DNA of 17,402 nt from CAZBGL01 sp964491375 (GCA_964491375.1 CAZBGL010000063.1:1-17402); one strand, 5' to 3'. Counted from the first letter of the stretch, positions 7,369-14,831 are shown. Notes: generated by a model from the letters alone, not told the origin. A program made the numbers and translations.

Positions 7369-8412
7369 ATGTGCCGCTCGTCGCTTTCCACCGTATCCCT
7401 GGACGCCCTGGTCCAGTCCATCCACTCGGTCCTGCTCGTGTTCGATGCCCGGGGCCGGCTGGTGCTCTGGAACCCGTCGGCCGAGCGGTCGCTGCGGCTG
7501 CCGGAAGACGCCGCCCCGGAAGACGTGCTCGAGCGCGTGGGCGCAGAGGTGCGCGAGGCGGTGGCCTCGTGTCTGCGCACCGGCCGCACGGTGCGCTGCG
7601 ACGAAGTGGCGCTGCGCCTGGACGGGGAAACCCGCCGGTTCGGGTTCACCGCGTCCCCCGTGCGCCAGGACGGCGAGACAGTGGGCGCGGTGGTGACGGG
7701 CCGGGACATCACCGAGCGGGTGGAGGTGGACCGCACGGTGGGGGAACTGAACCGGCGCGCCGACCGCGAGCGGATCGTCCGGCAGGTGGTCCACGAGCTT
7801 CGCAAGCCCCTGAACGCCATCCGGGGGCACGCCCAGTACCTGCTGCTCACGTGCGCGCCCGGGGATCCCGCCCGGGAGTACGCCCGGGTGATCGTGGACG
7901 AGGTGGACCGGATGGATCACCTCCTGGAAGGACTCCGGGGGCTCGAGGACCGGGGCGAGATGGCCCTGAAGGTGGAGAGCCCCTCGCCGGCCCTCCGGCG
8001 GGCGGCCGACCTGATGCGGCCGGTGGTGCTGGAAAAGGCCGGAGCGTTCGAGGTGGACGTGCCGCCGGATCTCCCGGCCGTGGCCCATGACCCCGAGCGT
8101 CTGGAGCAGGTGGTGCTGAACCTCCTCCAGAACGCCGTGGACGCCGTGCCGGCCGGGGGCCGGGTCGCGCTGCGGGCCGCCTCCCTGGGGGGAGGGGTAC
8201 GGGTGGAGGTATGGGACAACGGACCCGGTGTGCCCCCCGATCTGGGCGAGAGGGTCTTCGACCTGTTCGTGACCACGAAGGGCCCGGCCGGCAAGGGCAT
8301 CGGCCTGGCGCTGTGCCGGGACATCGTGGAGCGCCACGGGGGCACGATCTCCTTTGAGTCGGAACGCGGCCGCGGGACCACGTTCATCGTAACCCTCCCG
8401 ACACCGCCATGA
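7369..8412 (+). CDS. PAS-containing cytosolic sensor histidine kinase (NtrB-like)
   Basis: A 347-residue soluble kinase with no membrane span. The PAS domain is at about 10-120 and ends in the typical GRDITER. HisKA follows at about 130-190, with His142 in VVHELRKPLNAIRG. The ATPase domain is at about 205-345, with N-box NLLQNAVDAV (251-260), DNGPGVP (283-289), a TTK stretch (302-304) and GKGIGLAL (308-315), the style seen in NtrB-like kinases. The residue four after the histidine is Lys146; phosphatase-competent HisKA kinases have Thr or Asn there. The ATG has GGAGG 5 bases upstream. It lies 66 bases behind phoR with no clear terminator between, and its stop overlaps the next start (ATGA). 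The likely partner is the receiver protein it is coupled to; the signal is unknown. Confidence 0.87.
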   Translation: MCRSSLSTVSLDALVQSIHSVLLVFDARGRLVLWNPSAERSLRLPEDAAPEDVLERVGAEVREAVASCLRTGRTVRCDEVALRLDGETRRFGFTASPVRQDGETVGAVVTGRDITERVEVDRTVGELNRRADRERIVRQVVHELRKPLNAIRGHAQYLLLTCAPGDPAREYARVIVDEVDRMDHLLEGLRGLEDRGEMALKVESPSPALRRAADLMRPVVLEKAGAFEVDVPPDLPAVAHDPERLEQVVLNLLQNAVDAVPAGGRVALRAASLGGGVRVEVWDNGPGVPPDLGERVFDLFVTTKGPAGKGIGLALCRDIVERHGGTISFESERGRGTTFIVTLPTPP

Positions 8413-10757
8413 CGCTGCAACCCGCGGACGAAGCGCTGGCCCGCCTCCGGGACGTTCTGTCCGGCCGCGTCCAGGTGCCCGCGGACATGGTGCCGCGCCT
8501 CGTCCAGGCCCTGGTGCGGCGCGCCGGGGTCGAAGGCGAACAGACCCTGGGGCTCCACATCGTGCGGGAACCGGACGGTCGAAAGGCCGCACAGTTCATC
8601 CGCGCCGGCGCGGTGCTCGGCGACCGCCTGATTCCCTACCTGCTCGAGGGCCTGGCCAAGCACCCGGTGCTCCCCAGGGGACTGGCCACCGTGGAGGTGC
8701 TCGGCGGCATGGGCAGCCTTCGGGCCCGGGACGCTCTGGCCGAGATCGAGCGGGGGAATCCCCACCCGGCCATCCGGGCCGCGGCCTCGGCCCGGAGATC
8801 CGCCATCGAGCAGGCCCACCCGGCCCGGTACCGGCTCCTGCCCCGGCTCCTGGAGGGGGGGCTGGAGGGGCCTGGGCTGCGGGAACTCGGGGACGAGCTC
8901 TGCGCCTGCGCCGACCCGGAGCTCGAAGCGCTCCTGCTGGAACACTGGGACCACTTTGCCGAGCCGGCCAGGGGCCTTGCGCTCGAGGCGCTGGCCACCC
9001 GGGGAGGGGAAAGGGCGTTCACCTTCCTCCAGGAGCGGTACCTAGCCGGAAGCGATCCCGACCCGGGGGGGCTCCTTCGGGCCCTGGTGGAGATCGGGCG
9101 CAGGCATCCCCACGCGGTGGAGGCCGGCGGGGCGGCCTGGGAGGAGGCGTTCCGGCGCAAGGGCACGGATCCGGCCGAGGGCCCGTGCCTGGCCGCCCTG
9201 CTCTGCTTGAACCCGTTGCCGGAACGCATCCCCCTGTACCGGTCCATGTTGTCCTCGGATCTCGAGGACGTGCGCGTCGCCGCCCTGGACGCCCTGGCCG
9301 AGGTGGGCGACGCGGAGGCGGCCGAGGCCGTCCGCGCGCGGCTGGAGGGGGCGTCCACCCCCCTCGAACGGGCCCGTGCGCTCAGGACGCTCGCCCGCCT
9401 GGACGGCGGCAAGACCCTCGAGCACTGGGCCTCGGATCCGGACCCCGAGCGCAGGCTCGCGGCGGCCGAGGCCAGCCTGGACGCCGGGCGCCCCGACCTG
9501 TGGGCGCGCCTGGTAGGGGATCCGGACCCCCGTGTGGCCGTGGCCGCCTCGGAGAAGCTGGAACAGCTCGGCGGGGCGGTGCCGGTGGAGCACCTGGAGC
9601 GGGCGGTCGCCCACTGCCGGGTTCCGTTCGTGTTCCAGCGCGTGTGCCAGGCGCTCGGCCTGCGGGGAGACACCGAGAGCGCGCCGGCCCTGATCGCCTG
9701 CCTGGACGGGGAGCCGTGGCGGGTGGCCCCGGCGGCCCAGGCCCTCAAGGCGCTCCGGGCCCGGGGCGAGTTGCGGTGGGCGCTGTTGCCGGAGAGGGCC
9801 CGGCAGGACCTCGCCCGGGCCCTGCACGCACTCCCCCTGGACCCGCCCGTGGTACAGCTCGTCGGGGTGCTGGTCCAAGAGCTTCCGGCCGAGGTCCTGG
9901 AGGGGCTCCGGGACCGGCTCCGTGATTTGGCCGATCCCCGGGCCCGCTCGCGCCCGTCCGTCGCCCAGGCGGTCTACCTGGCCCTGGTGGGCCGGCTGAA
10001 CGCCCTCCGGGTGCGGGAGCGGGTGTGCCGGGAGGTGGAGGAGATCCTGGAGCGCTTGGAACGGGGGGGCGTCGCCAGGCCCGACGAACTCCAGACCCTC
10101 GTGCGCCTGTGGGTGAGACCCGACGTGGAGATCCCCGAGGCCCTGGGCCGCCGGGTGGAGGAGCGGCTCCGGGCCGTGGCCGAGGACCGGGGAGCCCATA
10201 TCGTGTGCCGGCGTGAGGCCATCCTGGGGCTGGGACGGCGGGGCTCACCCGCGTGCCTGCCCCTGCTGGTGCGGTTGCGCGCCCACCCCACCGAGGCGAT
10301 CTCGGCGGCGGCGCGCCAGGCCGTTGAGGAGATCGCCCGGAGGCACCCGGCCGCGGACCCGTCCGTCGGGCTCGAGGCTGGGGAAGGGGCGGGGCCCACC
10401 GTGCTCGTAGTGGAGGACGAGGCCAGGGTGCGCACCCTGTACCAGCGTTACCTGCTCCAGAAGGGCTTCCAGGCCCTGGGCGCCGCCGACGGTCTCCAAG
10501 CCCTCGAGATCCTCGAGCAGGTGCCGGTGGACGTGCTGGTGTTGGACCTGGAGATGCCGAGGCTCGACGGGTTCGCCCTTCTCCAGGCCCTGGGTCCCCG
10601 CCGGCCCCGGGTGCTGGTGGTCACCGCCCACGGCGACCGCGGGACCGTGGCCCGGGCGCTGCGGGCGGGCATCGACGACCTCCTGGTCAAGCCCGTCGAC
10701 CTGGAACGCCTGGTGGAACGAGTGATGCGGCTCGTGGCGCGGCGGTCACCTCAGTAG
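8409..10757 (+). CDS. HEAT-like repeat protein with C-terminal response-regulator receiver domain
   Basis: A 782-residue cytoplasmic protein with no membrane span or signal peptide. Residues about 15-650 are successive paired helices of HEAT/PBS-lyase type, for example around 95-125 (LGGMGSLRARDALAEIE) and 285-320 (DVRVAALDALAEVGDAEAAEAV). A Pro/Gly-rich linker near 650-662 leads to a receiver at about 663-780. The receiver has acidic pocket Glu669/Asp670, phospho-acceptor Asp713 (VLDLEMPRLDGF), Thr739 and Lys761, so all phosphorylation residues are present. No DNA-binding, cyclase or enzyme domain is seen. Its ATG overlaps the stop of the preceding kinase gene, the likely phosphodonor. The HEAT array would be the output, probably a phosphorylation-controlled scaffold. 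I do not recognise a characterised homologue. The 3' end overlaps the opposing DUF1614 gene by 7 bases. Confidence 0.85.
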   Translation: MTLQPADEALARLRDVLSGRVQVPADMVPRLVQALVRRAGVEGEQTLGLHIVREPDGRKAAQFIRAGAVLGDRLIPYLLEGLAKHPVLPRGLATVEVLGGMGSLRARDALAEIERGNPHPAIRAAASARRSAIEQAHPARYRLLPRLLEGGLEGPGLRELGDELCACADPELEALLLEHWDHFAEPARGLALEALATRGGERAFTFLQERYLAGSDPDPGGLLRALVEIGRRHPHAVEAGGAAWEEAFRRKGTDPAEGPCLAALLCLNPLPERIPLYRSMLSSDLEDVRVAALDALAEVGDAEAAEAVRARLEGASTPLERARALRTLARLDGGKTLEHWASDPDPERRLAAAEASLDAGRPDLWARLVGDPDPRVAVAASEKLEQLGGAVPVEHLERAVAHCRVPFVFQRVCQALGLRGDTESAPALIACLDGEPWRVAPAAQALKALRARGELRWALLPERARQDLARALHALPLDPPVVQLVGVLVQELPAEVLEGLRDRLRDLADPRARSRPSVAQAVYLALVGRLNALRVRERVCREVEEILERLERGGVARPDELQTLVRLWVRPDVEIPEALGRRVEERLRAVAEDRGAHIVCRREAILGLGRRGSPACLPLLVRLRAHPTEAISAAARQAVEEIARRHPAADPSVGLEAGEGAGPTVLVVEDEARVRTLYQRYLLQKGFQALGAADGLQALEILEQVPVDVLVLDLEMPRLDGFALLQALGPRRPRVLVVTAHGDRGTVARALRAGIDDLLVKPVDLERLVERVMRLVARRSPQ

Positions 10758-11422
10758 GCGAGGAACACCGCGATCACCCCCGACAGGAACACCCCGTCGA
10801 ACGTGCCCGCCCCGCCGATCGAAGCCACGGGCGCCCCCAGCCGGGCGATCCGGTGGAGGTTCAGCAGGTCCGCCCCGATCAGGCAGCCCAGGGTGCCGGC
10901 CACGTAGGCGGCCGGGGCCGACTCGCCGGGCACGAGCACCAGGGCGGCCAGGGCGGCCGCGAGGGGGGGAACGAGCAGCGGCACCGCGATCCCGAATCCC
11001 GGCACCGGCCGGGCCACCCGGTGCACCACCCAGGTGACCGCGGCGGTGGCCGCCAGGTACCCCAGAGGGTGCCCGGCCCGGCCCAGCAGGTAGAGGGCCA
11101 GGGACGCGGGGATCACGCACCCGCCCACGTTCACGGCCAGCAGGGTCTCGTGGCGCCTGGGAAGCTGGGGGATCCGGAATCGGAACCCCATGATCAGGAG
11201 CTCGAGATCGGGCGAACGCACCGGGGTGGAGAGACGTCTCACCGGGATGTTGACGCCGCTGCCCAGAAGGCTCGCCAGGAGCACGAGGGGCACGCTCTGG
11301 GGCGGAAGCCCCACCCGCTGGAACGCGGCCCCCAGCAGCCCCACCTGGACCAGGGCCAGGGCGAAGAAAACGAGCACGAGCAGGAGCGCGCCGAAGAAAA
11401 GCGCCAGGGGGAAGAAGAACAC
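10751..11422 (-). CDS. DUF1614 family integral membrane protein
   Basis: A 223-residue, very hydrophobic protein with about seven predicted spans: near 2-31, 43-60, 92-113, 122-137, 145-165, 172-188 and 205-222. The C-terminal GGAGTFDGVFLSGVIAVFLAY and internal SGVNIPV are typical of DUF1614. The family has no established function. The start is GTG at 11422, three bases after the upstream hydrolase stop. GGAG, inside the end of the hydrolase gene, sits 8 bases upstream, so translation is probably coupled. It is the last gene of the three-gene minus-strand unit and collides with the HEAT-receiver gene at its 3' end. Confidence 0.85.
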   Translation of the reverse strand: MFFFPLALFFGALLLVLVFFALALVQVGLLGAAFQRVGLPPQSVPLVLLASLLGSGVNIPVRRLSTPVRSPDLELLIMGFRFRIPQLPRRHETLLAVNVGGCVIPASLALYLLGRAGHPLGYLAATAAVTWVVHRVARPVPGFGIAVPLLVPPLAAALAALVLVPGESAPAAYVAGTLGCLIGADLLNLHRIARLGAPVASIGGAGTFDGVFLSGVIAVFLAY

Positions 11423-11425
11423 GTT

Positions 11426-12184
11426 CTACGCTCCGTCCGGGAACGCGCGCTCCCACAGGGGCTGCAGGGCGCGGGCCAGGGTCTCCGGAGCCTCCAGGAG
11501 AGGCATGTGGCCCGCCCCCGGGATCCGGACGAGTTCCGCGCCCGGTATGTGCCGGACCAGGTCCTCGGAAAGGGCGGGCGGGGTCATGACGTCGGCCTCG
11601 GCGCAGATCACCCGGGTCGGCACCGAGATCCGGCCCAGCTCGTCGGCCGGCAGCTCGTAGCGGTCGCACGCCGTGAAATCGGCCAGGAGGGTGTCCGGGC
11701 CGGCCTCGGCCAGGGTCTGGGCGGCCGGCCTCCACACCGCCTCGGGCGTGCCCTTGGCGAAGCAGTACCGGGCCACCCGCTGAACCGTCTCGTCGAAGGC
11801 CTCCCGAAGACCCTGCAGGATCGCCGGGTTTACCGCGAGCCGCGCCCCCGTGCACACCGGGGCGAGCCCCCGCAGCCCCGGGGCCCCCCGGGCGGCCAGG
11901 GTCAGGGCCACGGCCCCTCCCAGGGAGTGGCCGGCCAGGACATAGGCCTCGATACCGGTCTCCCGGATCGTCCGGAGCACCGCCTCGGCGATGGTCTCCA
12001 CACGGTCGGGCGGGGGGCCGTCGGAGCGCCCGTGGCCGGGCAGGTCGAGCGCCACCACGGGCATCCCGAGCCGGTCGAGTTCACGGGCCACGGGGTTCCA
12101 CAGCCCATGGTGGCCCCCGGCGCCGTGGACCAGGACCAGGGCGCGCCCCCCCGGGTCCGGTTCTCCCCTCACGAAACACGCCAT
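11426..12184 (-). CDS. Alpha/beta-fold hydrolase
   Basis: A 252-residue cytoplasmic hydrolase of the esterase/lipase superfamily with a complete catalytic set. The oxyanion motif HGAGG is at 20-24, the DLPGHGRSDG strand-turn at 47-56, nucleophile elbow GHSLGG with Ser87, probable acid Asp198 (AEADVMTPP) and His226 (GAGHMPLLE). A cap region lies between about 115 and 185. The ATG at 12184 has GAGGAGG upstream and begins one base after the decarboxylase stop. The substrate cannot be told from sequence; relatives include esterases, C-C hydrolases and haloperoxidase-like enzymes. The tight spacing suggests co-expression with the decarboxylase and DUF1614 genes. Confidence 0.9.
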   Translation of the reverse strand: MACFVRGEPDPGGRALVLVHGAGGHHGLWNPVARELDRLGMPVVALDLPGHGRSDGPPPDRVETIAEAVLRTIRETGIEAYVLAGHSLGGAVALTLAARGAPGLRGLAPVCTGARLAVNPAILQGLREAFDETVQRVARYCFAKGTPEAVWRPAAQTLAEAGPDTLLADFTACDRYELPADELGRISVPTRVICAEADVMTPPALSEDLVRHIPGAELVRIPGAGHMPLLEAPETLARALQPLWERAFPDGA

Positions 12185-12185
12185 C

Positions 12186-13652
12186 TCAGCCTCCTCGGTC
12201 GCAGGATGCCCGGGCTTCGTCCGCCGCTTCCCGGATCCGATCCCAGGCCCGCTCCACGTGGTCCGCCTCGGTGTGGGTCTGTCCCACGCAGAACCGCAGC
12301 ACCAGGCGGCCGCGGAGCCGCGTGTGGGTCAGGTAGAGTTGGCCGCTGCGGTTCAGCCGGTCCAGTATGGCCTGGTTGATCCGGTCGTCCACCCGGTACC
12401 GGAAGCACACCAGGTTCAGGGGGGCGGGCGCGGCCAGCTCGAACCGGTCGTCTTCCCGGACCCAGTCGGCGAACCGCTGGGCCAGCTCCACGTGCCGCCG
12501 TACGTGGTGCCGGAGCCCCTCGGCCCCGTAGTGGCGGATCACGAACCACAGCTTGAGCGCCCGGAACCGGCGGCCCAGGGGGATCTGCCAGTCGCGGTAG
12601 TCGATCACCGCCCCCGATTCGGTGGCCGGGTTGCGCAGGTACTCGGGCAGCACGGTGAGCGCCCGCACCAGGGCCTCGCGGTCGGCCACGTAGAAGCAGT
12701 CGCAGTCGAAGTTCGTGAACATCCACTTGTGGGGGTTGAAGCAGTAGCTGTCGGCGTGCTCCAGGCCCTGGTGGATGTGCCGGAACTCCGGGCACACGGC
12801 AGCCGTGCCGGCCATGGCGGCGTCCACGTGGAGCCACAAGCCCTCCTCCCGGCAGATGGGCCCGATCTCGGGCACGGGGTCGATGGCGTTGGAGGAGGTG
12901 GTGCCCACCGTGGCCGCCACGAAGAACGGGATCCGGCCGGCGGCCCGGTCCTCCCGGATCCGGGCGGCCAGCGCGTCGGGCCGCATGGCGAACGTTTCGT
13001 CCACCTCCACGAGCCGCAGGTTCTGCCGGCCGATCCCCGCGATCTTGACCGCCTTCTCGATGGACGAGTGCGCCTGGTCGGACGCGTACGCCACCAGTCG
13101 GCCGTCGCAGCCGCTTTCGTTCGCCCTGCCCCCCGTCGCCCGTTCGCGTGCGGCCAGAAGCGCGCACAGGGCGGCGCTGGAGGCCGTGTCCTGGATCACC
13201 CCGCCTCCTGTGGAGGTGGAGCGAAACGCCGTCGGCAGGTCCAGGAGGTCGGCCACCCAGTCCAGCACGTGCGTTTCCAGCTCGGTGCAGGCCGGGCTCG
13301 TGGCCCACAGCATCCCCTGCACCCCCAGCCCGGCCGCCAGCAGTTCCCCCAGGATGGACGGGAACGACGTGTTGGCCGGGAAGAAAGCGAAGAAATTGGG
13401 CGACTGCCAGTGGGTGAGGCCCGGGAGGATCAGCCGCTCCACGTCCTCCAGCATGGCCTCGAAGGGCTCCCCGTGTTCCGGCGGGCGGTCGGGGAGGGAC
13501 GCCCGGATCTGCCCGGGCTCCACCCGGGACAGCACGGGGAACGTCTCCACCCGCTCGTAGTAGTCCGCGATCCAGTCCACGAGCATCCGGCCGTAGCGCC
13601 GGAACGCGCCGGGGGTCATGTGGTAGCTCTTGGGTCCTCTCGCTTCCTCCAC
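12186..13652 (-). CDS. PLP-dependent aromatic-L-amino-acid-type decarboxylase (group II)
   Basis: A 488-residue group II decarboxylase resembling animal and plant aromatic-amino-acid decarboxylases. Such enzymes use pyridoxal phosphate to turn Phe, Tyr, DOPA or Trp into the amine plus CO2. Key parts in this numbering: LTHWQSPNFFAFFPA substrate-pocket region near 79-93, His195 (SDQAHSS) stacking on PLP, Asp277 (HVDAAMAG), Schiff-base Lys309 (NPHKWM), Tyr338 (LPEYLRN) and DYRDWQIPLGRRFRALK near 351-367. Tyr at the loop position marks decarboxylases, while Phe marks aldehyde synthases. The GTG at 13652 is chosen because GGGAGG lies 6 bases upstream and a good promoter ends just before it. Longer ATG starts (13715, 13691) would fall inside that promoter; the ATG at 13619 is a shorter alternative. 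The exact substrate is not determined. Confidence 0.88.
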   Translation of the reverse strand: MEEARGPKSYHMTPGAFRRYGRMLVDWIADYYERVETFPVLSRVEPGQIRASLPDRPPEHGEPFEAMLEDVERLILPGLTHWQSPNFFAFFPANTSFPSILGELLAAGLGVQGMLWATSPACTELETHVLDWVADLLDLPTAFRSTSTGGGVIQDTASSAALCALLAARERATGGRANESGCDGRLVAYASDQAHSSIEKAVKIAGIGRQNLRLVEVDETFAMRPDALAARIREDRAAGRIPFFVAATVGTTSSNAIDPVPEIGPICREEGLWLHVDAAMAGTAAVCPEFRHIHQGLEHADSYCFNPHKWMFTNFDCDCFYVADREALVRALTVLPEYLRNPATESGAVIDYRDWQIPLGRRFRALKLWFVIRHYGAEGLRHHVRRHVELAQRFADWVREDDRFELAAPAPLNLVCFRYRVDDRINQAILDRLNRSGQLYLTHTRLRGRLVLRFCVGQTHTEADHVERAWDRIREAADEARASCDRGG

Positions 13653-13686
13653 GGTCACCCTCCCGTCCGGGCTTGCAGTGCCAAGG

Positions 13687-13715
13687 GCCATACCCCACGA
13701 GGCCGCCCAGGTCAA
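13687..13715 (-). promoter_or_regulatory. Candidate sigma70 promoter for the decarboxylase operon
   Basis: On the minus strand TTGACC (13715-13710, 5 of 6 to the -35) is followed after exactly 17 bases by TATGGC (13692-13687, 3 of 6 to the -10). The predicted start near 13680 leaves a leader of about 28 bases ending in GGGAGG and the GTG at 13652. It argues against starting the protein at the upstream ATGs. Confidence 0.5.
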
Positions 13716-14203
13716 GCCGGGGGGCTTCCCAGGAGCTTCGGCGCCTGTATTCCGAAACGGGGTCGCGGCCCTCGGACGACGAGAGCAACGAACAGCCCCT
13801 TCCTCGCACCGGACTGGAAGTTCTTCCTTTTCCCCGTTGCCGGGCCGGGCACGGGGCTGGCAATGGCTTCCAAGTGACTTCTTGCTCGGAAACCTCGGGG
13901 CCGCGGGGACGCTTGCGGCGCAACCCTCGCGGATTTCTACCGATTCGAGCCGACCGCTCCACGCCGGCCCGGGACCCGTGGCCTTCCGTCACACGTTTCG
14001 CCCGGGAGGGCCCCCTGGCCCGGGCGGGTGCGAACGCGCAGCATGCCATCTTGCCGCGGCCGTGGCTCCAAGCGGAAACGGGCCCCGGGCTCGGCCCCAC
14101 GTTCCCACGCCCGGCCTGCACGCGCGATCCCCCGAGCCCCGGGCCCGCCCCTGAGGCGGATTGCCCGCGCGTTCCAACGCCTCCAGGGCCACTCCTCGAC
14201 CTA

Positions 14204-14216
14204 CACAGAGTCTGTG
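14204..14216. promoter_or_regulatory. CACAGA-G-TCTGTG dyad, possible operator
   Basis: A perfect 6-bp inverted repeat with one central base, about 100 bases upstream of the roadblock ATG. Its size and symmetry suit a dimeric regulator site. No regulator is identified. Confidence 0.3.
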
Positions 14217-14246
14217 CCCCGCAAACGGGCCGCCTCGCGGCCTGCC

Positions 14247-14281
14247 GGAACTTTCAAGTACCCCCTTTCGGGTGTCGATAC
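14247..14281 (+). promoter_or_regulatory. Possible promoter of the roadblock gene (sigma28-like, weak)
   Basis: TCAAGTAC (14254-14261) and GTCGATAC (14274-14281) resemble the sigma28 elements TAAAGTTT and GCCGATAA, but are 12 rather than 11 bases apart. The first element lies inside an imperfect 16-bp dyad, GGAACTTTCAAGTACC (14247-14262). A start near 14290 would give a leader of about 25 bases. This is suggestive only; no good sigma70 pair was found here. Confidence 0.22.
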
Positions 14282-14313
14282 CGTGTGCATGCTCGGGTCT
14301 CACGGAGGAGCCC

Positions 14314-14814
14314 ATGGATCGAGACGCCGAAACCCCCGGGGAGCAACCGGATGGAGCGGCCGTGGAGGCCCTGACCGCGGAACTGGACCGGATCCGGCGG
14401 GAGTGCCGGGCCCGTGCGGTGTTCCTGGTGGATACGTGTGGCCGGCCCCTTGCAAGGAGCCCGGCCGATACGCCCCTCGATCACGACGCCGCGGCGAGCC
14501 TGGCGGCCTCCTTGGCCGCGGCGGCCCAGGCGATCGGGTCGCTGTTCGGGGTGGAGCGGGTCGATACGGTGATCCAGGAAGGTCGGCGGGATGCGATCCG
14601 TCTCGTGTCCGACGGCGACCTGATCCTGGCCGTGGTGTACGGGGAACACACGCCGGAAGGGCTGGAGGCCCTCCGGGCCCGCCTCCGGAAACGGGGTGCC
14701 CTGCGGCGGATCCGAAAGCTCCTTCGGGACGGGGGCGCGGGAGTCCTGACCGGTGTGAGTTCCGGAGAGATCGAAGTCTTTCTCGGGGGTACGGAACAGG
14801 GCCCGCGTTCCTAA
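14314..14814 (+). CDS. Roadblock/LC7 domain protein
   Basis: A 166-residue cytoplasmic protein. After an acidic N-terminal tail (1-15), residues about 16-130 show the roadblock/LC7 pattern: a long first helix, the strand pair AVFLVDTCGRPLA, a helix rich in Ala and Leu (58-79), then strands DTVIQEG, DAIRLVS and DLILAVVYG. Bacterial roadblock proteins such as MglB act as partners and GTPase activators of Ras-like GTPases in polarity and motility, or serve in gas-vesicle-like and signalling roles. No GTPase gene is visible in the window. The ATG has GGAGGAG directly upstream; longer in-frame extension to 14161 lacks family support. The C-terminal tail (130-166) is basic and then Gly-rich. It lies upstream of pilMNO but has its own leader and a hairpin at its end. 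Confidence 0.75.
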   Translation: MDRDAETPGEQPDGAAVEALTAELDRIRRECRARAVFLVDTCGRPLARSPADTPLDHDAAASLAASLAAAAQAIGSLFGVERVDTVIQEGRRDAIRLVSDGDLILAVVYGEHTPEGLEALRARLRKRGALRRIRKLLRDGGAGVLTGVSSGEIEVFLGGTEQGPRS

Positions 14815-14831
14815 GCCGGTTCTTCCGGCTT
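14813..14831 (+). terminator. Hairpin at the end of the roadblock gene
   Basis: AAGCCGG (14813-14819) pairs with CCGGCTT (14825-14831) around a TTCTT loop. The stem begins inside the TAA stop codon. No T-run follows, so it is a weak terminator candidate. Confidence 0.35.

Larger units (their letters stand above)
13653..14313. other. 661-bp stretch without a recognisable gene
   Basis: Divergent intergenic region between the decarboxylase and roadblock genes. Open frames exist on both strands but their translations are Pro/Arg/Ser-rich with no family signature, so I do not call a gene. The ends hold the decarboxylase promoter and dyads near the roadblock gene. The middle has several G/C-rich inverted repeats, such as TTGCG-G-CGCAA at 13913-13923. 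A single Pho-like 7-mer, CCGTCAC, lies at 13986-13992. It is long for this otherwise compact DNA and could hold a decayed gene or a small RNA. Confidence 0.6.

Noticed and set aside
5755..8592. Very long open frame (945 codons) on the minus strand across phoR and the PAS kinase
   Set aside because: It is antisense to two clear kinases. Its translation is rich in His, Pro, Gly and Arg without any family motif, a usual by-product of high-GC coding DNA.
13653..13715. Longer N-terminus for the decarboxylase starting at ATG 13715 or 13691
   Set aside because: Those codons lie within or next to a good -35/-10 pair, lack family similarity, and GTG 13652 has a well-spaced GGGAGG.
13816..13831. GGAAG-TT-CTTCC followed by TTTT, terminator-like
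   Set aside because: The stem is only 4-5 bp with a very small loop, and no plus-strand gene lies upstream for it to end.
13986..14003. Possible further Pho box (CCGTCAC followed 11 bp on by TTCGCCC)
   Set aside because: Only one 7-mer fits well; the neighbours at 11-bp steps do not match, and no -10 stands at the right distance.
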